From Rhodoferax sp. (GTDB taxonomy: Bacteria; Pseudomonadota; Gammaproteobacteria; Burkholderiales; Burkholderiaceae): DNA of 6,555 nucleotides. Below are positions 1 through 6,206 of this stretch, one piece after another (within the stretch, counting starts at the first letter, position 1; the number at the start of each line of letters is the position of its first letter). A program made the translations under genes and the position numbers. Under the pieces are notes generated by a model that was not told the DNA's origin, ran no database searches, and saw only the letters and a program-made list of their open reading frames with translations. The DNA lies in assembly GCA_028292075.1 (NCBI GenBank), contig JAQGNA010000339.1, positions 1 through 6,555 of the forward strand, written 5' to 3'.

Positions 1-69
1 ATCGAAGGGGACCCGGTGCTGGCGTCACACGGCGCTGCGTATTGAAGAGCGCGGCGTTGGCCGGGCCGG

Positions 70-97
70 TGAAGGGAAAACGATGAAGGGAAAGCGG
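70..97. repeat. Two-copy direct repeat, 14-nt period
   Basis: The 10-mer TGAAGGGAAA occurs at 70-79 and again at 84-93, exactly 14 nt apart, and both copies are followed by related tails (ACGA and GCGG). The same purine core, GAAGGGAA, recurs at 300-307 across the 5' boundary of the tRNA gene. The exact repeat is seen directly; any function or origin is unknown. Confidence 0.6.
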
Positions 98-112
98 TGC
101 AGATGCTCCGCT
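77..112 (-). terminator. Weak candidate terminator for the tRNA transcript
   Basis: Read on the minus strand, AGCGG (112-108) pairs with CCGCT (97-93). An internal A/A mismatch (107/98) and a further 2-bp GC pairing enclose a 4-nt loop (104-101). The stem is followed by TTTCCCTT and, a little later, TTTT. The T-rich tail is interrupted by C, and the hairpin lies about 120 nt beyond the tRNA 3' end, so this is a modest candidate for an intrinsic terminator of the tRNA or operon read-through transcript. Nothing better is visible between it and the tRNA. Confidence 0.3.
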
Positions 113-117
113 GCTTG

Positions 118-160
118 ATGCCGTTGGAGCCCATCAAGGGGCGACGGCATGCGGCTTTTT
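118..160 (+). terminator. Weak plus-strand hairpin followed by T5
   Basis: ATGCCGT (118-124) is perfectly complementary to ACGGCAT (144-150), and a G-U and a G-C pair extend the stem to 9 bp around a 15-nt loop. A run of five T starts at 156, five bases after the stem. A true intrinsic terminator usually has its T-run directly after the stem, so this is only a possible terminator for a plus-strand gene entering from the left edge. Its overlap with the region of the minus-strand candidate would suit a convergent gene arrangement. Confidence 0.22.
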
Positions 161-230
161 GGTGAGGCCCGGGTTCACTGGCCGCGCTGGCTTGCAGTGA
201 TTCCGCCAGGGCCTTCCGGGCAGACCTGAC

Positions 231-305
231 TGGTCCCTTCGACAGGAATCGAACCTGTATCTAGCACTTAGGAGGCACTCGTTCTGTCCATTGAACTACG
301 AAGGG
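231..305 (-). tRNA. tRNA-Arg, anticodon CCU
   Basis: This is a complete 75-nt tRNA read on the minus strand. The acceptor stem CCCTTCG (305-299) pairs perfectly with CGAAGGG (241-235), followed by discriminator A (234) and an encoded CCA (233-231). The D-stem is GTTC/GAAC around a loop containing the GG pair. The anticodon stem is AGTGC/GTGCT around loop CTCCTAA, giving anticodon CCT, which reads the arginine codon AGG. The T-stem is ACAGG/CCTGT around the canonical loop TTCGATT. The D-arm and T-loop match the pattern I recall for the bacterial tRNA-Arg(CCU) gene. The base before the mature 5' end (306) could pair with the discriminator but is normally removed by RNase P. tRNA-Arg genes are frequent integration sites for mobile elements; no integrase is visible here. 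Confidence 0.97.
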
Positions 306-341
306 AAGCGGGATTGTAAGGGCCGCCGCGGCCCGGTTCGG
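306..341 (-). promoter_or_regulatory. Candidate promoter of the tRNA gene
   Basis: On the minus strand, TACAAT (318-313) differs from the sigma70 -10 consensus at one base and is followed by a GC-rich discriminator (CCCGC) and the tRNA 5' end at 305. That fits a very short leader and the style of growth-rate-controlled stable-RNA promoters. The -35 position, with a 17-nt spacer, would be about 341-336 (CCGAAC), which is a poor match to TTGACA. The spacer is almost filled by a GC-rich inverted repeat: GGGCC at 320-324 pairs with GGCCC at 330-334 around a 5-nt loop. That hairpin might instead act as a weak 3' structure for tamB mRNA. Co-transcription with tamB followed by tRNA processing is the alternative. 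Confidence 0.45.
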
Positions 342-344
342 AGC

Positions 345-3300
345 TCAGTCGTAGCGCAGGGTGAAGATCAGGTCGACCGCGCTTTCCTGGCCGCTCTGGC
401 CCCGCAGGGTGAAGCGTTGCGAGAGGTCGTAGAACACGAACAACGTGCCCATGGCGCCGGAGAGGCTGGCCTCGTACGCCACGTAGAAGTTGCGCGACAG
501 CCGCTTGCCGAGGGTGACGGCGCTGGTCTTGCTCGTCGTCGTGCCGTCGCTGTTGGCGCTGCCGCCGAGCGACAGTTCGTCGAGGCCGAAGCGGCTGGCG
601 ATGCCGCCGCCGCTCTTGCTGCCGCCGATCAGCGCGACCGCCGCCTGCTGCAGCATGGCGGCTTCCGCGCCGCCCGAGGCGGAGGAGCGGCCGAGCAACA
701 GCCAGGCCAGCTTCTCGCTGTCGGCCAGGTCAGGCGAGGCGTAGAGCCGCACGGTCGGCGCCAGCGCCGTGCCGGTGATCTGCACACCGACCCGTTGCGT
801 CAGGTTCGGCCGGATCGCCAGCACGTCGAGCGAAGGGTTGTCGTAGGGGCCGGTGAAGCGCAGCACGCCCTGCTCGATGGTGAGCCACTGGCCATAGGCC
901 CGGTACTCGCCGTCGACCGTGTTGATCGTCCCCAGCAGGCGCGGCGTCTTGCCGTCGCCGGTGAGCTGCAGCTTGCCGGCGAGCTTGGTGTCGATGCCCA
1001 GGCCGGTCAGCCGGAAGTCGTTGCCGAGGTCGAGCTGCACATTGAGCTGCAGCTTGATGGGCTGGGCGGCTGGCAACGCGGGCCCGGCGGCCTGATTCGG
1101 CAAGACCGGCTTGCGCACGAACACGTCGTCGCCGAGTTGCGGCGCGCTTTCTTCGGGCAGCATGATGCGGGCCTGGTCGACCTTCAGCTGGCCGTCGAGG
1201 TTCATCTGTGCGTTCGCCAGGCGCGCCTTGAGGTTGCCCGACACCGTGACGCGGCGGTCAGGCTGGGTGGTGACCCGCAAGGCCTGCGCCACGGCGTCGA
1301 TGGTCATGCCGGGTTTGCCGTCGACCCAGGCCACCTCGCCCTGCGCGGTGACGCTGCCGCCGCCCGCGCCCTTGAGCGTGAAGGCCTCGATGCGCATGCG
1401 GTTGCCCTGCAGCCGGGCCATGAGCGTGCCGTCCGACAAGGCAATGCCGTTGACCACCGACCTCAGCGCCAGCCCGCGGGCCTGCAGCGTGCCGTCGAGC
1501 TGTGGCGCGGCGCGGGTGCCGGCCAGCGTGGCCTGGGCCTCCAGCGTGCCGGCCACACGCCAGCCTGGCGGCGCCAGCACCGACCAGGTGCTGATGCGCG
1601 GCAAGCTGGCCTTGAGCTGGCCTTCGAGCGGTGCCTGCGCCGGCCACGACCACTGGCCGTTTTGTTGCGTGAGCCGGGTGGCGATGCGGGCATCGGCCTG
1701 GCCGGCCTGGGCGCTGTCCCAACGCAGGCTCGCCGTCACGGCCGGGCCGTCGCTCGCCAGGCTCAACCGGGCTTCGCGCACGCCCGCCGCCACCCGCGTG
1801 CCGCTGGGGGCGCGCGTCTCGGTGCCGGCGACGGTGGCCACCGTGTCCTCTGCCAGCAGCGTGATGTCGCCGCTGCGGCGCTGCAGATTGGCCCGCACGC
1901 GGAGCTGTTCGGCCAGGGCCAAGTCCCAGTTGCCGTCGAAAACCAGATCGCTGCTGACGCCCGATTCAACGAGGCGCGTGCCGGCGAGCGCCTCGGCCCA
2001 GGCCAGCGGCAGGCCTTCGAGCCTGCCCGCGCTGCGAAGCTGGCCCGGCGCGCCGCTGACCGGTTGCCAGGCGATCTGCACTTGCTTGCCTTCCGGGCGC
2101 GCGCCGACACCGGCCACGCTGTCGGGCGCGGTCAGCACGGCCTGCCCGGCAGCCAGCTCCCAGCGGCCGTTGGCCCAGCGGCCGGCCACCGGCTTCTGCA
2201 TGACCAGTTGCCAGGCACCGGCACGCTTTTGCGGTTCCTCGAGCCGCAGCCTCAGCGCGGCCAGCGTGCCTTGCCAGCCCTGCGCCGTTTGCCCGCCATT
2301 CGCTTCGATGCGAAGGCCGAGCTTCTGCTGGGCCGTGGCCGCATTGGCGTCCAGCTGCAGCCGCGCCGCACTGAGTCGGCCCGTCAGCGTGGCCTGGGTG
2401 TCGGTGAGCCGGATGGCCTCCGCCGGCGCCTGGCCAGGCAGACGCACTTCGAGGGCGGGCGTCTGCAGCTTTGCGTCGAGGGCGGGGTCGCGCCAGCCGC
2501 CGTTCCAGCTGCCCTGCAGGCCGGCCTTTCCGTTCAGTGCCATGCCGTCGAGCGCGGCCGGCAGCCCGGGCAGTTGCTGAAGCCAGCGCAGCGCCGGACC
2601 GGCATCGGTCAATGCGATGTCGAACCGGCCGCCGCCTTGCCGGGCGGCCAGGCTGCCCTCGGTCTGCAGTTGAAGACCTGGCGCGGCGAGCGACAACTTG
2701 CCGCTGCCCGATTCGCGGGCCATGTCGGCCTGCCCGCTGGCGTTCAGCTCGGCATTCTGGGCCAGCACCTGCAGGGCCTCCAGTTGCAGCGTCTGGCCGG
2801 CCCAACGGCCGCGCGCACTGGCCCGGTCGATGCGCAGGCCGGCCACCTGGGCACTGCCCGAGGCGGCCGACTGCAGGTCGGCCTGGAAGTCGATCCCCGC
2901 CTGCCCATTGGCCACACGGCTCTTGGCCGTGGCTTCGCCGTTCAACCGTGCCGCCGCCATCTTGCCGTGCAGGGCCGCCGGGTTGATTTCGCGCAGCTGC
3001 AGTTTGGTGTCCCATGCGGCGTCGGCGCCAGGGCTGAACTGCCCCGTGCCGTCGATCTGGCCCTGTGGCTTGCCGCGCGCGTCGGCCAGCGTGATGCGCA
3101 GGCCTTCGACGCGGGCGATGCCGTCCTGCCAGCTGCCACGGCCGCGCAGGTGCGACAGCGGCAGCTGCTGCTTGTCCCACGGCCCCGGAAGCTGGTTGGC
3201 CACATTGGCGTCGGCGCGCCATGCCTGCGCGGTTGCGCCAGCCACCGGCTCGGCCTGCAGGCTGCCATTGAGGCGCGTGCGGGGCGCCTGCGGCCAGAAC

Positions 3301-4190
3301 GCCGCCAGATCGAGCTGGCTGAATTCGACGTCGGCTTGCGGCACCGGCTGCGGCGACCAGGGTTCGAGGTGGGCCGCCACGTTGGCGGTGGGCAGCAGGG
3401 GAGCGGTGCCACCCGGGCCAGCGGCAACTGCCGCGCCGGCCACCGCACGCGAGGTCAGCTGGGCCGTGAGCGCCAGCCGCGTGAGTGGGCCATGCAGGTC
3501 GGCACGCGCGTTCAGGTCGACCTTCTGCGAGGCGCCCGGCACGGCGGTCTGCAGCGCCAGGCGCAGCTGCGCGTCGAGCGTGAGCGGCGCCTGGTCGGTC
3601 AGCACGGCCTCCCCCTGGTAGTGCCCGTACTGCCCGTCATGCCCGTCGGCAAGGTCGAGGTTTTGCAGCTTGAGCTGGTGACGGCTGCGGTCGTACTGGT
3701 AGCTCGCGCGCAGTTGCGTGGCGGTGACGGGCGTCGCACCGGCCCATTCGAGGCGGTCGATCTGCAGCGATTTGATGTCGATCTGCACCGGCAGCGTCAG
3801 GTCAGCAGGTGGTGACGGCGGCGGCGCGGCGGGGTCTGGCGGGCGCTGGTCGGCAATGCGCAGCGTGGCCACATGCACTTCGTCGAGCTTCAGCCAGCGG
3901 TCGAACACGGCCAGCGCCTGCCAGCGCAGGGTGACGTCCGTCGCGTCCACCGTGAGGCCGTCGCGTTGCCACTGGAGCCGGCCGATGCGGCCGCCCGCGC
4001 GCACCGAGCCGCTCACGTCTTCGGCCTTGAGCGCATTGCGCGTGGCGTCGAAGTTGCCGGCCCAGCGCAGCACGGTGGCCAGCGAGGTGTCGCTCCCCGT
4101 CCACCACCAGAGACCGGCGCCCGCCGCGCCGAGCAGCACCAGCAGCACGCCGAGCGTGCCAAGCATCCAGTTGCGAGTGCGGACCTTCAT
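345..4190 (-). CDS. tamB: TamB, translocation and assembly module inner-membrane subunit
   Basis: A 1281-residue protein, close to the size of Escherichia coli TamB. A short basic start (KVRTR) precedes one hydrophobic segment at about 9-31, an uncleaved inner-membrane anchor. The rest should be periplasmic: a long run of short amphipathic beta-strand repeats, as in the hydrophobic-groove fold of the AsmA/TamB superfamily. A Pro-rich linker lies at 117-128. The C-terminal DUF490 domain (roughly 930-1281) is clear from GEYRAYGQWL at 1094-1103, FTGPYDNPSLD just after it, SPDLADSEKLAWLLLGR at 1152-1168, and a strand-like end in LIFTLRYD. No cysteine is present. In known systems this domain contacts the TamA POTRA region, and TamB-type proteins also aid phospholipid movement to the outer membrane. 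The ATG shares one base with the tamA stop codon. A weak GGGG lies about 11 nt upstream, so translational coupling is likely. Confidence 0.96.
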   Translation of the reverse strand: MKVRTRNWMLGTLGVLLVLLGAAGAGLWWWTGSDTSLATVLRWAGNFDATRNALKAEDVSGSVRAGGRIGRLQWQRDGLTVDATDVTLRWQALAVFDRWLKLDEVHVATLRIADQRPPDPAAPPPSPPADLTLPVQIDIKSLQIDRLEWAGATPVTATQLRASYQYDRSRHQLKLQNLDLADGHDGQYGHYQGEAVLTDQAPLTLDAQLRLALQTAVPGASQKVDLNARADLHGPLTRLALTAQLTSRAVAGAAVAAGPGGTAPLLPTANVAAHLEPWSPQPVPQADVEFSQLDLAAFWPQAPRTRLNGSLQAEPVAGATAQAWRADANVANQLPGPWDKQQLPLSHLRGRGSWQDGIARVEGLRITLADARGKPQGQIDGTGQFSPGADAAWDTKLQLREINPAALHGKMAAARLNGEATAKSRVANGQAGIDFQADLQSAASGSAQVAGLRIDRASARGRWAGQTLQLEALQVLAQNAELNASGQADMARESGSGKLSLAAPGLQLQTEGSLAARQGGGRFDIALTDAGPALRWLQQLPGLPAALDGMALNGKAGLQGSWNGGWRDPALDAKLQTPALEVRLPGQAPAEAIRLTDTQATLTGRLSAARLQLDANAATAQQKLGLRIEANGGQTAQGWQGTLAALRLRLEEPQKRAGAWQLVMQKPVAGRWANGRWELAAGQAVLTAPDSVAGVGARPEGKQVQIAWQPVSGAPGQLRSAGRLEGLPLAWAEALAGTRLVESGVSSDLVFDGNWDLALAEQLRVRANLQRRSGDITLLAEDTVATVAGTETRAPSGTRVAAGVREARLSLASDGPAVTASLRWDSAQAGQADARIATRLTQQNGQWSWPAQAPLEGQLKASLPRISTWSVLAPPGWRVAGTLEAQATLAGTRAAPQLDGTLQARGLALRSVVNGIALSDGTLMARLQGNRMRIEAFTLKGAGGGSVTAQGEVAWVDGKPGMTIDAVAQALRVTTQPDRRVTVSGNLKARLANAQMNLDGQLKVDQARIMLPEESAPQLGDDVFVRKPVLPNQAAGPALPAAQPIKLQLNVQLDLGNDFRLTGLGIDTKLAGKLQLTGDGKTPRLLGTINTVDGEYRAYGQWLTIEQGVLRFTGPYDNPSLDVLAIRPNLTQRVGVQITGTALAPTVRLYASPDLADSEKLAWLLLGRSSASGGAEAAMLQQAAVALIGGSKSGGGIASRFGLDELSLGGSANSDGTTTSKTSAVTLGKRLSRNFYVAYEASLSGAMGTLFVFYDLSQRFTLRGQSGQESAVDLIFTLRYD
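3622..3648 (-). repeat. Three-copy 9-nt tandem repeat inside tamB
   Basis: On the plus strand TGCCCGT starts at 3622, 3631 and 3640, giving three 9-nt units. In the tamB frame this encodes residues 182-190 (DGH, DGQ, YGH), a Gly-containing tripeptide repeat in the N-terminal part of the periplasmic region. A unit of 9 nt keeps the reading frame if copies are gained or lost, so the turn may vary in length among strains. The repeat is seen directly; variation is inference. Confidence 0.6.
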
Positions 4191-4192
4191 CA
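4188..4192 (-). promoter_or_regulatory. Stop/start overlap TGATG joining tamA to tamB
   Basis: The tamA stop TGA (4192-4190) and the tamB start ATG (4190-4188) share the A at 4190. The upstream sequence has no strong Shine-Dalgarno match at normal spacing. Ribosomes finishing tamA probably restart on tamB, which would couple output of the two partners of the complex. Confidence 0.75.
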
Positions 4193-6202
4193 GAACGTGA
4201 ACCCCACGGCAATGTGGAGGCGAAAGGCCTTGGCCTGAACGCCGTAGGCCAGGTCGGCCTGGAACGGGCCGATGGGGCTGCGCCAGCGGGCACCCACGCC
4301 CACGCCGGTCGAAGCGCTCAGCTTGCCCACCTGGTCGGCCACGGCGCCGGTGTCGACGAACACGGCGCTCTCCCAGTCAGTGGGGCGGCCGTCCTTGTAG
4401 ATGGGGCGCTGCCATTCGGCACTGCCCACGGCCAGGTAGCGGCCGGCCTGGACGATGCCGGTGCTGGTCTCCACGCCGATGCTGCGGTAGGTGTAGCCGC
4501 GCACCGTGGCGTCGCCACCGGTGAGAAACAGCTGGGTGGCCGGAATCGGCGCTTCGGCATTGGCCAGCACGGCACCGGCCTGCGCCCGCAGTGCCAGCCG
4601 ACCGGTGCGTTCGCCGAACCGGTCGAGTGGCACATACGCCTGGCCGCGGACCAGCGTGCGGAAGAACGGCTTGCGTTCGCTGCCGAGCGTGAGCCCAGGC
4701 CCGAGTTCGACCCCCAGGCCCCAGCCGCTGGTGGGAAACAGCACGTTGTCGAAGTTGCGCTGCGTCCAGGCCCAGGCCAGGCTGATGGCGTTGCCCGAGC
4801 CCGAGTCGACCGTCACGTCGCCACCTCGCACCTGGGCGCGGTCCAGTTGCAGGTAGACGCTGCGGTCCAGGCGTTCGCTCGTCTGCAGGCGCCCGAACCG
4901 GAGTTGCTGGCTGGTGGTGGTGAGCGGGTCGTCCTTCTCGTGCTGCAGCTTTCCCCCGACGACCCATCGCCAGTAGCTGCTGTCGGGCTGCGACATCAGT
5001 TCGGTGCCGATGTACTGGTTCTTCTGATCGACCTGCAACTTGGAGACCGCGCGCCAGTCGATCAGCGGCACCAGGTTGTGCGTGTGCTCGACGGAAAAGC
5101 GGGCACCGCTGTCGGTGGTGACGCCCACGCCCAGCACCAGCTTCTGCAGCTTGGCCTCGCGCAGCTGGGTCTGCACGGGTGCGGCCTTGGGGTCGGAATC
5201 CGGGTCGACCAGCAGGAAGGCGGAGTCGAAGAAGCCGCTGTCCGAGAGCCGCTGTTGCGCGCGCTGAAGTTCGTCGCGGTCGTACGCCGCACCCGGCTTC
5301 AGGCGGGCGAAGCGCTCGACCAGGGTGGGGCTGTAATGCGACAGGCCGCTGATCTCGAGCGGGCCCAGCAGGTAGACCGGCCCGGAGTCGAGGGTGACAC
5401 CGAGTGCCGCCTCGTGTTTTTCGGGGTCGATGTCGGCCCGGCTGCCGGCGATGCGGCCCGCCAGGTAGCGCTTGGCGGTGAGTTCACGCACGGCGCTGGT
5501 TTTCGCGTCGCTCCAGTCCGCCTGGGTGAAACGGCGGCCGGCGTTGAGCCGCCAGTTTTTCTGCAGGGCGGCGCGCTGGGCGATGACGTCGGGCGAGGCA
5601 TTGTTGGCCATGTCGCCCGTCACATCGAGTTGCACTTGCGCCACCTGCGTCGGCAGTCCCGGCGACACGGTCATGCGGATTTGCGGCACCTTTGCCGCCA
5701 CCGGTTCCGCCGATGAGGCGGCCGTGGCCGGCAACGGCACCGAGGCGGTGTCGGCAGCGGGTGACATGCTTGCCGTGCCGTCGCGTTCGATGCGGATCTC
5801 CGGCGAAAAATAGCCCAGGGTGGCAATCAGTTCGCGGGCATTGGCTTCTGCCATGACCAGCAGGCGGGCGAGTTCGGCCTCGTTCAAATCGGGTACGGCC
5901 CGGTAACGCTGGAGGTCGAGGTGTTTCTCGAGCAGTTCGCGAATCTCGTCGGGTGCGTCCACCGCGAGGTCGAAGGCGGGCGGCGTCGCGGCCTCGGTCC
6001 GCTGGCGACGTTCGGAACTGTCGGGGTCGGTACGGCCAGAGGCGCAAGCCGTGAGCGTCAGGCAGGCCACGACGACGCCGAGGAACGCGAGCGACCTGAC
6101 CACTGGGAAGACGGCAGTGCGGCGCACCGGGCTTGGAAAAGAGCCTGAACCTGGCGAGAGCACCGGAAGTTTGACCGGCCCGCGCATCAAACGACTGAGC
6201 AT
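4190..6202 (-). CDS. tamA: TamA, Omp85-family outer-membrane protein with lipobox
   Basis: A 670-residue protein, longer than E. coli TamA (577). After a 33-residue lead, a hydrophobic segment (about 37-52) ends in LTAC at 50-53, a lipobox with Cys53 followed by Ala-Ser. POTRA1 spans about 76-182, with an Ala/Ser/Pro-rich insert at 142-171; POTRA2 about 187-274; POTRA3 about 278-350, ending near GFFDSAFLLVD. The rest is the beta-barrel, with the Omp85 VRGY motif at 567-570 (lid loop) and a C-terminal Phe670 as expected for BAM recognition. Cysteines occur only at 47 and 53, both in the signal region. It should sit in the outer membrane, with POTRA domains facing TamB. The start at 6202 lies 4 nt after the upstream stop, with a weak AGG; GTG codons nearer the hydrophobic segment are alternatives, but none has a visible ribosome-binding site. 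Family assignment is firm, the exact start less so. Confidence 0.95.
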   Translation of the reverse strand: MLSRLMRGPVKLPVLSPGSGSFPSPVRRTAVFPVVRSLAFLGVVVACLTLTACASGRTDPDSSERRQRTEAATPPAFDLAVDAPDEIRELLEKHLDLQRYRAVPDLNEAELARLLVMAEANARELIATLGYFSPEIRIERDGTASMSPAADTASVPLPATAASSAEPVAAKVPQIRMTVSPGLPTQVAQVQLDVTGDMANNASPDVIAQRAALQKNWRLNAGRRFTQADWSDAKTSAVRELTAKRYLAGRIAGSRADIDPEKHEAALGVTLDSGPVYLLGPLEISGLSHYSPTLVERFARLKPGAAYDRDELQRAQQRLSDSGFFDSAFLLVDPDSDPKAAPVQTQLREAKLQKLVLGVGVTTDSGARFSVEHTHNLVPLIDWRAVSKLQVDQKNQYIGTELMSQPDSSYWRWVVGGKLQHEKDDPLTTTSQQLRFGRLQTSERLDRSVYLQLDRAQVRGGDVTVDSGSGNAISLAWAWTQRNFDNVLFPTSGWGLGVELGPGLTLGSERKPFFRTLVRGQAYVPLDRFGERTGRLALRAQAGAVLANAEAPIPATQLFLTGGDATVRGYTYRSIGVETSTGIVQAGRYLAVGSAEWQRPIYKDGRPTDWESAVFVDTGAVADQVGKLSASTGVGVGARWRSPIGPFQADLAYGVQAKAFRLHIAVGFTF

Positions 6203-6206
6203 TCGC

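Larger units (their letters stand above)
1..230. other. Gap downstream of the tRNA; no confident gene
   Basis: This stretch lies beyond the 3' end of the tRNA and reaches the left window edge. Several short frames are open across the edge and none is convincing. On the plus strand, one frame closes with TGA at 43-45 and would end in DPVLASHGAAY; another stays open to about position 118. On the minus strand, an ATG at 132-134 reads leftward to the edge without a stop. I see no clear ribosome-binding site for that ATG and cannot recognise any of these peptides, so no CDS is called. What can be seen are two weak hairpins and a short purine-rich direct repeat, described separately. A neighbouring gene may end or begin just outside the window. 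Confidence 0.5.

Noticed and set aside
1..13. Plus-strand TCGAAGGGGACC near position 2 resembling the tRNA 3' end (TCGAAGGGACCA) in inverted orientation
   Set aside because: The match is short, has an extra G and lacks a true CCA. There is too little sequence to show a second tRNA or an attachment site.
1..134. A minus-strand frame from ATG at 134-132 open to the left edge
   Set aside because: Only 44 codons are visible, with no clear ribosome-binding site, a composition that does not look protein-like, and overlap with the candidate terminator hairpin.
181..215. Inverted repeats CTGGC/GCCAG (187-191, 205-209) and CACTG/CAGTG (176-180, 195-199) just beyond the tRNA 3' end
   Set aside because: The two 5-bp stems exclude each other and neither is followed by a T-run on the minus strand, so they are not credible terminators.
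1111..2580. A 489-codon plus-strand frame in a second phase within tamB
   Set aside because: It has Ser/Arg/Ala-rich random-looking composition with no domain, and overlaps a convincing tamB sequence throughout.
291..3815. A 1174-codon open frame on the plus strand, antisense to most of tamB
   Set aside because: It is exactly codon-aligned with tamB on the opposite strand, so it stays open simply because tamB lacks TTA, CTA and TCA codons here. Its start lies inside the tRNA gene, and its Arg/Gln/Gly/Ala-rich product shows no recognisable domain.
4214..5716. A 500-codon open frame on the plus strand, antisense to tamA
   Set aside because: It is also codon-aligned with the opposite gene and has the biased composition of a high-G+C shadow frame, whereas tamA has clear POTRA and barrel motifs in its own frame.
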